Source: Acidobacteriaceae bacterium (GTDB lineage: Bacteria; Acidobacteriota; Terriglobia; Terriglobales; Acidobacteriaceae). Taken from it: a DNA stretch of 56,100 bases. Each line of letters starts with the position of its first letter. Position 1 is the stretch's first letter. Both the position numbers and the translations under genes were made by a program. Positions 46,564 through 56,100 of this stretch are shown here, piece after piece. Under the pieces are notes generated by a model that saw nothing but the letters and a program-made list of their open reading frames with translations, did not search any database and had not been told where the DNA came from. The DNA lies in NCBI GenBank assembly GCA_003138955.1, contig PLHP01000403.1:1487-57586 (forward strand), in the 5' to 3' direction.

Positions 46564-49146
46564 ATGACCAACGACTACTCCATCATCGGCAAATCCATCG
46601 CCATGATTGACGCCGCCGGAAAGACGACCGGCAGCGGCAAGTACACCGATGATCTTTCCCTCCCCGGCATGCTCTATGGAAAGATTCTGCATTCACCGCA
46701 CCCGCATGCTCGCATCAAGAGCATTGACACCAGCCGGGCCGAGCGGCTCGACGGTGTAGTCGCGGTGATCACCGGCAAGGACGCTCCCAACCCATTCGGC
46801 ATCCTCCCCGTCGGCCACGACGAGCACGCGCTGGCGCTCGAGAAGGTTCGCTACGTTGGCGACAACGTGGCCTGCGTGGCTGCGGTCTCCGAAGCCATTG
46901 CCGAGAAGGCGCTCGAAATGATTGCTGTGGATTATGAGCTTCTGCCCGCCTACTTCGACCCTGAAGAGTCGATGAAGACCGAGACCAATCTCATCCACGA
47001 CAACAAGCCGAACAACCTGGAGAAAGACTACCACCACGTCTTTGGCGATCCGGAGAAGGCCTTTGCTGAAGCCGACTACATCGCCGAAGGCCGCTTCCTC
47101 GCCAATGAAGTCTCCCATGCGGCCATGGAGCCGCACTGCACGCTGGCTTCATTCGAACTCGATCCGCACACCGGCACACTCGGTCGCCTGACGGTCTGGT
47201 CCTCCACTCAGGTTCCCTATTACCTGCAACACAAGCTGGCGCTGGTGCTCGAGATGCCGATGTCGCAGATCCGCGTGATCAAGCCCCTGGTGGGCGGCGG
47301 CTTCGGCGGAAAAAGTGAAGTGATCCCAATCGAAATCATTGCCGGCATCGCCGCTCGCGCGGCGCAGAAGCCGGTGAAGATCACCTATACCCGAGAAGAA
47401 GTTTTTTGGGCGCACCGCGGACGCCCGCGCACCATCGTGGACCTCAAGACCGCGGTGAAAAACGACGGCATCATCACGGCCGTGAAGGCGCGCGTCGTGC
47501 AGGATGGTGGCGCCTACTGCTCCTACGGCGTGGTCACCATTCTTTATTCCGGCGCGCTGCTGGGCGCGCTCTACGATATTCCCAACATCCAGTACGACGG
47601 CTATCGCGTGCTCACCAATAAGCCGGCCTGTGGCGCCATGCGCGGACACGGCACGGTCAACGTCCGCTTCGCTTTCGAATCACAGCTCGACGAAATTGCG
47701 GCCAAGCTCAAGATGGACCCGGCTGAGATCCGGCGCCGCAATTTGCTCAAACCTCCCTGCATTACGATCAACGGTCTGCGCGTACAAAGCTACGGCCTCC
47801 CGGAATGCATTGACCAGATCGTGACGCGCTCGCGCTGGAACGAGCGCAAGGGGAAGCTGCCGCGAGGTCGCGGTCTCGGCATTGCATGCAGCCATTACGT
47901 GAGCGGAGCGGCGAACTCGATCATCCGCTCTGACATGCCGCACTCGACCGTCAACATCAAGATTGACCGCGACGGCGGTGTCGTCATCTACACGGGCGCG
48001 TCCGATATCGGCCAGGGTTCCGACACAATGGTCGCGCAAGTGGCCGCCGAAACGCTGGGCTGCACGCTCTCACGCGTGAAGGTGGTCGCCGCCGACACCG
48101 ATCTTACGCCGATTGACATCGGCTCCTACTCCAGCCGTGTCACCTTCATGAATGGCAATGCAACCTTGCGCGCTGCCCAGGAGGTCAAGAAGCAGATCGC
48201 CGCCGCCGCAGCAAAGAAGATGAACTGTGTTCCCGAGGAGATTCTCTTCCGCAACGACCGGCTCACGTGTGGTGACGGGTCTTTGACCCGCCCAAGCTTG
48301 ACACGTCCAGGCGGAGCGGAGATCCGCAGCGAATCGGCCACCGTCTCCGGCCGCGTCGAGGGCCAGATCCTCCGCGGCTCACTCCAGCAAAAACGCAAGG
48401 AGGAAGGCCCGAAAGATTCGATGACGTTCGAGGAAGCGGTGGTCGCCGCCATCGACTTTCACGGCGCGCTCAGCGGCACCGGCTCGTATGCGCCTCCGCC
48501 GGAGGCCCGCGGCGGCAAGCACAAAGGCGCCGGCGTTGGACCCTCCCCGGCCTACTCCTACTCGGCCCAAGTCGCGGAGGTCAGCGTAGACGAAGACACC
48601 GGCCAAGTCACCGTCCACAAGGTCTGGGCGGCGCACGATTGCGGGCGAGCCCTCAACCCGGTCTCGGTCGAAGGCCAGGTGATCGGCTCGGTGTGGATGG
48701 GGATGGGCCAGGCACTTACCGAAGAGATGATCTGGAAAGACGGGCTGCTCATGAACCCCGGGCTGCTCGAATACCGCAGCCCGTCATCAGTCGAGTCGCC
48801 GGAAGTTGAAGCGATCATCGTCGAAAGCATCGATCCCGAAGGTCCGTTCGGTGCGAAGGAGGCCAGCGAAGGCTCGCTCGCGGCCACCATCCCCGCGATT
48901 GCAAATGCGATCTACGATGCGGTTGGTATCCGTCTGCGCGAGTCGCCATTCACTCCAGAGCGCGTGCTGGCCGCGCTGCGCGCGAAGAGAAGCGCCAAGC
49001 CGCTGAACTTGACAGAAGGCGTGGACCCTACTGCCCCGACAAAATTTCGTGAACACGGTGGAGAGTTGTGTTTCAAGGGCAAAGGCCCAAAGCGGCATGA
49101 ATTCGATCCCGCGCGTCAACCGGCGCACCCGGGAGGTGCTGATTGA
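46564..49146 (+). CDS. hcrA: 4-hydroxybenzoyl-CoA reductase alpha subunit (molybdopterin)
   Basis: Xanthine oxidase-family large subunit: GSGKYTDDLSLPGMLYGKILHSPHPHARI, VGGGFGGKSE, GASDIGQGSDTMVAQV, GPFGAKEASEGS. Confidence 0.88.
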   Translation: MTNDYSIIGKSIAMIDAAGKTTGSGKYTDDLSLPGMLYGKILHSPHPHARIKSIDTSRAERLDGVVAVITGKDAPNPFGILPVGHDEHALALEKVRYVGDNVACVAAVSEAIAEKALEMIAVDYELLPAYFDPEESMKTETNLIHDNKPNNLEKDYHHVFGDPEKAFAEADYIAEGRFLANEVSHAAMEPHCTLASFELDPHTGTLGRLTVWSSTQVPYYLQHKLALVLEMPMSQIRVIKPLVGGGFGGKSEVIPIEIIAGIAARAAQKPVKITYTREEVFWAHRGRPRTIVDLKTAVKNDGIITAVKARVVQDGGAYCSYGVVTILYSGALLGALYDIPNIQYDGYRVLTNKPACGAMRGHGTVNVRFAFESQLDEIAAKLKMDPAEIRRRNLLKPPCITINGLRVQSYGLPECIDQIVTRSRWNERKGKLPRGRGLGIACSHYVSGAANSIIRSDMPHSTVNIKIDRDGGVVIYTGASDIGQGSDTMVAQVAAETLGCTLSRVKVVAADTDLTPIDIGSYSSRVTFMNGNATLRAAQEVKKQIAAAAAKKMNCVPEEILFRNDRLTCGDGSLTRPSLTRPGGAEIRSESATVSGRVEGQILRGSLQQKRKEEGPKDSMTFEEAVVAAIDFHGALSGTGSYAPPPEARGGKHKGAGVGPSPAYSYSAQVAEVSVDEDTGQVTVHKVWAAHDCGRALNPVSVEGQVIGSVWMGMGQALTEEMIWKDGLLMNPGLLEYRSPSSVESPEVEAIIVESIDPEGPFGAKEASEGSLAATIPAIANAIYDAVGIRLRESPFTPERVLAALRAKRSAKPLNLTEGVDPTAPTKFREHGGELCFKGKGPKRHEFDPARQPAHPGGAD

Positions 49147-50144
49147 GCCTCCCCGGGTTCAAACTTCTGCGTCCGCGCACCACCGCGGAAGCGATCGCAC
49201 TTCTGGCCCAGCATGCCGGTAACATCCGCATCCTGGCCGGCGGTACCGACCTGCTACCCTCGATGCAACAAAAGCTGTTCGCGCCGCAATACCTGCTCGA
49301 CCTCCGGCGCATCGCGGAACTGAAAGGCATTCGCCGGCAACGCGACGGCGCGGTTGATATCGGCGCCGTCGAGATCGGCGCCCTGACGGCACTCACCGAC
49401 ATCGAGCACTCCGATCTATTGCGTCGGCATTTTTCCGTGCTTCCCGACGCCGCAAAGACAATAGCTTCCCCGGTGTTGCGTAACATGGGCACAATCGGAG
49501 GGAACATCTGTCTCGACACGCGCTGCCTCTGGTACAACCAGTCGTTGCAGTGGCGAAAATCCTGCGGCTTCTGCATTAAGAAAGATGGCGATCTCTGCCA
49601 CGTCGCGCCCGGCGGCACGAAGTGCTGGGCGGCTTTTTCGGGCGACACTCCAGCGGCGCTGCTCTGCCTCGACGCGGAAATCGAGATTGCCAGTGCCGCC
49701 GGGATTCGCCGCGTCAAACTCGCTGAGTTCTACACAGGGCTCGGCGACAACTACCGGAAGCTGGCGGCCGACGAACTGCTGACTCGCGTGTTCCTGCCTG
49801 CATCCTCGGCCGGCCATCGCGGCGTCTACCGCAAGCTGCGCGTCCGCGGCTCGATTGACTACCCACTCGCCGGAGTCGCTGTGGTTCTGAAGCAGTCCAA
49901 CGGACACATCGAAGACGTGCGCGTTGCACTGACCGCCGTGAATCCTGCGCCCGTGCTGGTGAAAGGTGCCACCGAACTCCTGGCAGGGAGGCGCATGACG
50001 GAAGAGTGGGCTGAAGCCGCCGGTGTGCTCGCGGCCCAGACTGCGAAACCGTTGACCACCTCGGCCCTGACCCCCGAGTATCGTCGCGAGATGATCCGTG
50101 TGTTCACGAAACACGCCGTTTTTTCCCTCGCTACTGAAACCTGA
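49143..50144 (+). CDS. hcrB: 4-hydroxybenzoyl-CoA reductase beta subunit (FAD plus extra Fe-S loop)
   Basis: ILAGGTDLLPSM, MGTIGGNICLDTRCLWYNQSLQWRKSCGFCIKKDGDLCHVAPGGTKCWAAFSGD (Cys loop specific to HcrB-type); TTG start overlapping the hcrA stop. Confidence 0.9.
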   Translation: MSLPGFKLLRPRTTAEAIALLAQHAGNIRILAGGTDLLPSMQQKLFAPQYLLDLRRIAELKGIRRQRDGAVDIGAVEIGALTALTDIEHSDLLRRHFSVLPDAAKTIASPVLRNMGTIGGNICLDTRCLWYNQSLQWRKSCGFCIKKDGDLCHVAPGGTKCWAAFSGDTPAALLCLDAEIEIASAAGIRRVKLAEFYTGLGDNYRKLAADELLTRVFLPASSAGHRGVYRKLRVRGSIDYPLAGVAVVLKQSNGHIEDVRVALTAVNPAPVLVKGATELLAGRRMTEEWAEAAGVLAAQTAKPLTTSALTPEYRREMIRVFTKHAVFSLATET

Positions 50145-50239
50145 TTGCTGGCCACTCCTTTTTCTCGCCCAAGCAACAGCTATTCGAGTTCCGTGCCGAT
50201 TGAGAAAAGCCGCCAGGCGAGCCGCCTCGGCCCAAACGC

Positions 50240-51847
50240 TTATCTGTTGACTGCCGTGCGCAGTTTAAAGCGCTGGAGCTTTCCAGTGGCTGTCTTGGGA
50301 AATTCGGGAAAAAATTCTACCGCGTGTGGACGCTTGAAGACAGGCAAACGACTAACCACAAAATCCTGTAGTTCGCGGGAGAGCTCAGGTGTGCCAGAAA
50401 CTCCATCGCGCAACACGATGCATGCGACCGGCTTTGTTAGCCCGTCCTGGTCTGCTCGGGCGACGACCGCGGCTTCTTGCACCGCGGGATGCTCGATCAA
50501 GACGCCTTCTATCTCGATTGGACTGATCCACATGCCGCTGACCTTCAGCATGTCATCGGACCGTCCGGCGTACCAGAAATATCCGTCTTCATCCTGGTAA
50601 TACTTGTCGCCGGTTCGGATCCAATGTCCTTCAATCGTGTCCTTAGTCTTTTCGTGCTGGTTCCAGTAATAAGCACAAACAGAGTCAGCTCTAACCAACA
50701 GATTGCCCGTCTCCCCTTGCGCCACCGTACGGTTATTGTCGTCCGCGATTCTGGCTTCGAATCCGGGGATTATCGTGCCGCTGGAGCCAGGGCGCACAGC
50801 TCCCGGACGATTGGAGATCATCATGTGCAGCGCCTCGGTTGAGCCGATCGCATCCAGAATTTCGACTCCGAAGCGCTCTTTGAACCGATGGAATACCGTT
50901 GCCGGCAACGCTTCTCCGGCGGAAATCGCATGGCGCACGGAGGAGAGATCAAATTCTCGCCCGTCCAGCGGGGGATTTGAGAGAAGCTTGGCGTAGTTCG
51001 ATGGAACTGAAAAAAATAGGGTCGGGCGGTGGCGTTCGATGACTTCGAAGACGTTCTGCGGTTTCGGTGGACCGGGCAGCAGGATGCTGGTGGCGCCTAC
51101 GGCCAGTGGGAAGTAGAGTCCATTCCCCAGCCCGTAGGCAAAGAAAAGTTTGGCGACGCTGAAGCAGCGATCATTCTCCGAGATGTTGAGGATCCCCTTG
51201 GCATAGCGCTCTGCACTCACCACCATGTCATGTTGAAGATGAACGCAAGCCTTAGGCTGACCCGTACTCCCGGAAGAGTAGAGCCAGAAGGCGGCATCGT
51301 CTTTGCTGGTCGGTTCTGGATCAAGTGCGGAAGAACTCTTCTGGGTTAGTTCCTCAAAGGGGACGACGCCCGCCAGCGACCCAGCGCCGACCACAATGAT
51401 GGTCTCGAGATAGCGCAACCGATGCTTGGGAATAGCCTGGACGTGAAAGAGCAATGACTGACTGACGATGGCCACGCGCGCTCGCGAGTTGTTCAGCAGG
51501 TACGTATAGTCGGCGGGTTTCAGCAGAGTATTGACAGGTACCGGGATCGCTCCGATCTTGATCGCACCGAAAAAGCTGACGGCAAACTCTGGCGTATCAA
51601 GGAGCAGCAAGAAAACGCGATCTTCGATGCGCACACCAAGACTTCTGAGTCCATTGCCCAACTGGTTCACGCGCCCAAAAAGTTGGCGGTAGCTGACGTG
51701 AATATCCCCGCACTCAATAGCCACCTTCGCCCCGCGGCCCTCTGGAATATGGCGGTCTATGAAGTACGCGGCGGCATTGAATTCGTCCGGAAGTACTATC
51801 GGAGGAGCCGAGGTCATGGCAAAGTCAGATTCTTCAGCCAGAGACAA
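50240..51847 (-). CDS. Benzoate/4-hydroxybenzoate-CoA ligase family protein
   Basis: FNAAAYFIDRHIPEGRGAKVAIECG, WLYSSGSTGQPKACVHLQHDM, AIGSTEALHMMISNRPGAVRPGSSG, KVSGMWISPIEIEGVL. Confidence 0.92.
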   Translation of the reverse strand: MSLAEESDFAMTSAPPIVLPDEFNAAAYFIDRHIPEGRGAKVAIECGDIHVSYRQLFGRVNQLGNGLRSLGVRIEDRVFLLLLDTPEFAVSFFGAIKIGAIPVPVNTLLKPADYTYLLNNSRARVAIVSQSLLFHVQAIPKHRLRYLETIIVVGAGSLAGVVPFEELTQKSSSALDPEPTSKDDAAFWLYSSGSTGQPKACVHLQHDMVVSAERYAKGILNISENDRCFSVAKLFFAYGLGNGLYFPLAVGATSILLPGPPKPQNVFEVIERHRPTLFFSVPSNYAKLLSNPPLDGREFDLSSVRHAISAGEALPATVFHRFKERFGVEILDAIGSTEALHMMISNRPGAVRPGSSGTIIPGFEARIADDNNRTVAQGETGNLLVRADSVCAYYWNQHEKTKDTIEGHWIRTGDKYYQDEDGYFWYAGRSDDMLKVSGMWISPIEIEGVLIEHPAVQEAAVVARADQDGLTKPVACIVLRDGVSGTPELSRELQDFVVSRLPVFKRPHAVEFFPEFPKTATGKLQRFKLRTAVNR

Positions 51848-51949
51848 TCTATACAGGTTCTCCGCGAGGGCCGCTACATCTCGCAGTTTATCCTCAGCGG
51901 TCTGCTACAACTCCGCCGGGGCTCGGCAGATACTATCACGGCTGCGCAC

Positions 51950-52110
51950 GAGAAAACGTCGCGTCTACGATCATAGTCCCCAAGACCTTGGTATCTTTCA
52001 GTTCCTCGGGCGAATCCCGTCAGAAGGTCACGATCAACCAGCACCAGATCCGCCTGCATGCCCGGTGCGAGAGACCCGATCCAGTCCTGCTCAGCACCGA
52101 AATATGTTTC
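51950..52110 (-). pseudogene. Frameshifted C-terminal remnant of a YtcJ-type amidohydrolase
   Basis: FGAEQDWIGSLAPGMQADLVLVDRDLLTG then, in a shifted frame, DSPEELKDTKVLGTMIVDATFSRAQ. Confidence 0.7.
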
Positions 52111-52653
52111 GGTCTACGGCTCGCCTATCCTGCCGGTGATGGGAGCGCCGCAATCCTTCGCAGCTTACTTGAAGGGCGGAAGCTGGTCCGGGAGCGCCGA
52201 GTCAGTTTTTTGGAGAGCGCAAGAAAGAAATTCGATTTTAGAACACATGCCATCGACGCCATGTTGCTGTATACGCAGCGCCGTTTTATCACGCCCAATC
52301 GGAGCGCAGCATGACGCCCCCCTGAAACCGTCAGCGCGCAAAGCCACGGCTGCGCCGATGTTGCCCGACGTCCTTGGCAAGGACCAGGTGCTCCTTAAGC
52401 GTGGTTTGGTATTCTCGGAGCCGGCCGGCTCAGGTTCGCTCGACATCAACGACGCCCGCTGAATCAGCGCTGAGGCAATGCTTCTCACGACCCAAAACTT
52501 GAGCAAAACTTGGGCAAAGAATCGACACCGAATAGGGTCAAAATCTTCCGTAACCGCACACCACTCGCAGGCGTGCCCGCGACCAAGAAGAGCATACTTG
52601 GCCTACTGAGAGCCTCGAGTACGAACCCCAGTAAACATGCGGCTTTCAAAGAG

Positions 52654-53551
52654 TTAGCCGACAAAACTGTCCGCTCGCGTGCGAGTCGTTTTATGCCGTG
52701 TTATTACGTCTTTTCTTGAGCTAATGGGCAGAGTTGCACACTGTGCCGCTCCCGAAGAGATGCCGACCAGCAGACCCTCTTCGAGCGGCATCCGCCGCGC
52801 CATGTCAATGGACTCGTCGTTGGTAACGGTGATGACCTCGTCGATGTAATCCCGGCGCAGAATGCTTGGAATAAAACCGCCGCCTAGCCCCTGAATCTTG
52901 TGCGGCCCCGGTGGTCCGCCGGAGAGGACTGCGCTATCTGCCGGCTCCACTGCCACCGCTTTGAACGACGGCTTCTTCGGCTTGATGTATTCGGAGACGC
53001 CGGTGATGGTTCCGCCGGTGCCGACGCCGGAGATCAGAAAATCGACGCGCCCGTCGGTGTCTTCCCAAATCTCGGGACCGGTAGTTTCGAAGTGAATCTT
53101 CGGATTGGCCGGGTTGTCAAATTGCTGGAGCATGTAGGAATTTGGAGTGCTGGCAATCAGTTCCTCGGCTTTCAGAATCGCTCCCTTCATTCCCCGGGGA
53201 CCCGGCGTAAGAACGATCTCGGCGCCCAAAGCAAGCAGCAGCACACGCCGCTCCAGGCTCATGGTCTCGGGCATGGTGAGGATGAGCTTGTAGCCTTTCA
53301 CGGCGGCTACAAAGGCGAGAGCGATTCCGGTGTTGCCGCTGGTGGGCTCGATCAGAACGGTTTTCCCGGGCTGAATCCGTCCGGCACTCTCGGCATCGGC
53401 GATCATGCTGACACCGATGCGGTCTTTTACGCCAGGGGATTCTGGCTTTCCAGCTTCGCCACCACGTCGGCAACCGCTCCCTTCGTAACCCGGTTCAGAC
53501 GCACCAGCGGCGTGTGGCCAATCAGTTCCGTTACATCCTTTGCAATCCTCA
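52654..53551 (-). pseudogene. cysK: Decayed cysteine synthase A
   Basis: [41 protein letters not shown] then, frameshifted, [48 protein letters not shown]...[16 protein letters not shown] with aberrant C-terminus. Confidence 0.88.
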
Positions 53552-53749
53552 TAGATTTTCGATTCTCGGAATTGCGAATCGATTCTTTCGATTCGCGGAG
53601 TCGGCAGCGAATCGCATCTCAGACTTCCCGCCGCCGGTTAACACCACTAACTCTACTATTTTACTTGTATATATTGCTGGGACACAAATTACACGTCCAT
53701 ATAGCCAACCCAGGCCCAGATCTCCGGATTCCGATTCGAAAATTCTAGT

Positions 53750-53814
53750 GGAGCGCCGGGCGGCCCCGCCCGGCCGCTGGGCTGCCCAAGGACGGGCGAG
53801 ACGCCCGTCGCTCC
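53750..53814. repeat. Multi-hairpin palindromic (REP-like) element
   Basis: Outer stem GGAGC/GCTCC enclosing perfect hairpins CCGGGCGG-CC-CCGCCCGG (53756-53773) and GACGGGCG-AGA-CGCCCGTC (53791-53809). Confidence 0.85.
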
Positions 53815-53847
53815 GCCGTCACGTTGCAAGCGGTATAATTACTCGCG

Positions 53848-55901
53848 TGATTCCCTCTCTTCTTGAACGCCAGATCGAGAAGCGTCCCGACAAGGTGCGG
53901 CTGCAAGGGCGCATTTTGTTTCTCACCGAAGACCCGGAGTTGATCAAGAAGCAGCTGGCGGGTTGGGATCTGCCGTGGGATACAAAGAACCCCGCCAACA
54001 ATCCCAAACTCCGCGACGACATTTCGACGGACGAGATTACTCCCGCGCACTACTGTTTCTACTTTGATCGGACGCTCGGCGAGATTCCCTACGTTGGCTT
54101 GAGGTGCGGCGAATCGCTGCCGATTGGGCGCGGCGATGTGAAGAAAGGCGGCTTCGTGTGCTCGGTGAGCGGCAAGCGTCGCGGCAAAGGCTCGAGTCGC
54201 GAGCAGTCGCCTTATGCCGAGATGTGCGCCGGAATTCAAGTTGCGATTGGCGAGAATATTGAGCGCATCTACAAGCAGAACTGCCAGAACCTCGGGTTGC
54301 TGACGTCGACCAGCTTTTCTCTGATCGACCGGATTCGCGCCGGAGAAGAAATCGCTCTCAGTGAATTCACCGCCGGGGAAGACGAGATCACGAAACAGGT
54401 CATCGAGTATGGGGGCCTGTTTCCCTTCAACGTTGCGCGCATGCAGAAGAAAGTTTTTCTGCCGCCGATCGCGGGCAAGAATGTCCAACCCACGCACCCG
54501 ATGACTCTGGCGGAGAAGATATTTGCTCGGCATATGGTCACACCCGACGGCACGGTCGGCGTTGCAGCGGTCAGGCCGGGCGACACCGGCTTCACCCGCG
54601 TCGATCTGCGGTTCAGTCATGAGTATGTCACGCCGATGGCATCCATTTTCTACGAGCAATACGTCGGCAAGGATGTTCCGGTGAACGATGCCTCGAGCAT
54701 CCGCTTCTTCCGCGACCATCTCACCTTCCTCGACGAAGTGATCTCTGAAGAAAAGAAAAAAATGGGGCTGCTCGACTTGGCCACGCAGCTCAAGCTGAAG
54801 CAGGAGGATTTCGCGAAGCAACAGGGAATCAAACTGCACGGCGAGCTTACCGACCGCAAAGGTTCGGAAGGCATCTGCCACTCGGTGATGCTGGAGACCT
54901 ATGCGCTGCCGGGGCAGGTGAACGTTGGCTCCGATTCGCACACGCCGCACGTCGGCGCCATCGGATGCATCGCCTTCGGCATCGGGACGACCGACGTATT
55001 CAACTCGTGGATTACGAAAGACGTTCGCGTCAAGGTGCCGGAGTCGGTCAAGATCGTCATTCGGGGCAAACGGCATGCGAACGTCACGGCGAAAGATTTC
55101 ATCCTGAAGATTCTTTCGCTCGATTACGTCCGTAGCGGCAAGGCGTTGGCGAAAGTGATGGAGTATGCAGGCGAGGCGGTGGAGGCGCTGTCGGTGGACG
55201 AGCGCGCCACCATGACGAATATGGCGGCCGAAATAGGAGGCTTTACCGGCATCGTGGCTCCGGATGAAAAGGTGGTCGCGTTTCTGATGGAACGCCGGGG
55301 TCTGCGACGCGCCGAAATCGAGAAGATGATCGCAGGCCTCGAGAGCGATCCGAACGCCGAATACGCCCAGGTGATCGAACTCGACGCGGCCCAGATCGCG
55401 CCCATGGTCGCGACTCCGGGCGATCCGGGCAACGGCAAGTACATTCGCGAACTTAACACTCCCGTGCCGATTGAAATCGCATACGGCGGAACCTGTACGG
55501 CGGGGAAGAACGAAGACATGGACATGTACGCGTCCGTTCTCGCCGACGCTTTAAAGCAAGGGAAACGAGTTTCGAAGAATGTCGCGTTCTGGATCCAATT
55601 CGGCTCCCAGGAAACGCGCGAGTACTCGAAGCGCAAAGGTTATCTTGAAATCTTCGAGCAGGCGGGCGCGCACGTGATCGAGCCCAGTTGTGGCGCGTGC
55701 ATCAATGCGGGGCCGGGAGTATCGACGCGTCCCGATCAGGTCGTCATCAGCGCGCAGAACCGAAATTTTCCCGGACGCAGTGGGCCCGGGCAGTTGTATC
55801 TGGCGTCGCCGCTGACCGTCGCAGCGAGCGCGGTGGCTGGTTACATCGTCGAGTACGAACCCTCGAACGCGAAAATATCCCCGCTTAGCCTTGTGCCCTA
55901 A
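53848..55901 (+). CDS. Aconitase family protein with swivel domain at the N-terminus
   Basis: DDISTDEITPAHY and GKRRGKGSSREQ (swivel) precede NVGSDSHTPHVGAIGCIAFGIGT and PSCGACINAGPGVSTR (catalytic); start uncertain. Confidence 0.88.
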
Positions 55902-56048
55902 TCCTCCCCCCGCCATCGATCTGAGTCGGGTTCCATCCTGAATCTCTCGATGCCCTCCCTCCGTTACATTTAGCAGGCCTCGATACCGACGGAGGGGAAG
56001 TGTGAGTGCGAAGATCAGCTTCCTTATAATGAAGTTCTGGGGAGAAGC

Positions 56049-56100
56049 ATGATCCGTCCGGACTACAAAGAGTTTGTCCGATTGTCACGCGGCGCCACGC
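56049..56100 (+). CDS. trpE: Anthranilate synthase component I, N-terminus (truncated by window end)
   Basis: MIRPDYKEFVRLSRGAT resembles the TrpE N-terminus; only 17 residues visible. Confidence 0.5.
   Translation, partial: MIRPDYKEFVRLSRGAT

Noticed and set aside
53745-55076. 443-aa minus-strand ORF
   Set aside because: Antisense to aconitase; composition typical of a shadow ORF.
55985-56048. Possible trp leader/attenuator before trpE
   Set aside because: No Trp-rich leader peptide or terminator/antiterminator pair was convincing in the visible sequence; TATAAT at 56025-56030 alone is insufficient.
1-56100. CRISPR arrays, tRNA or rRNA genes
   Set aside because: No regularly spaced repeats beyond the 22-bp tandem triplet and no recognisable tRNA or rRNA segments were seen by eye; a dedicated scan was not possible.

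Overview
The window is GC-rich bacterial DNA. It is plausibly from an Acidobacteriota-like organism, inferred only from the Oar-type CarboxypepD_reg/TonB protein and general gene style. It is dominated by aromatic-compound catabolism. (1) About 34.9-45.9 kb holds a tightly coupled + strand operon for ATP-dependent (class I) benzoyl-CoA reduction: had, oah, dch, bcrC, bcrB, bcrA, bcrD, SDR, GNAT, Zn-ribbon/TPR and an HMGL/LeuA-like protein. Two perfect palindromes, one CRP/FNR-like and one TetR-like, sit directly upstream. (2) About 46.0-51.8 kb holds 4-hydroxybenzoyl-CoA reductase (hcrC, hcrA, hcrB) and a convergent aryl-CoA ligase. (3) About 13-34.5 kb holds a split quinohemoprotein amine dehydrogenase (QHNDH) system: alpha, gamma and beta subunits, radical-SAM QhpD, ABC transporter QhpF, protease QhpE, an MBL-fold protein and a second complete beta-subunit paralogue, with an aldehyde dehydrogenase, TonB-type receptor, PaaX-like regulator and acyl-CoA enzymes. 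No QhpG-like flavin monooxygenase is visible, but a UbiU/UbiV-like U32 pair lies just downstream of the structural genes. My main hypothesis is that this pair performs O2-independent Trp hydroxylation for CTQ cofactor formation. (4) Other genes include iorAB (IorA lacks its ferredoxin domain), E1 alpha/beta 2-oxoacid dehydrogenase, several AMP-forming acyl-CoA ligases, a domain-permuted aconitase, the start of trpE and an orphan Prim-Pol. Many decayed genes are present: IS256 transposase, butyrate kinase, cysK, amidohydrolase, TPR protein, enoyl-CoA hydratase and an acyl-CoA ligase fragment. No tRNA, rRNA or CRISPR array was recognised. All assignments come from reading the sequence and motifs; no database search was run.
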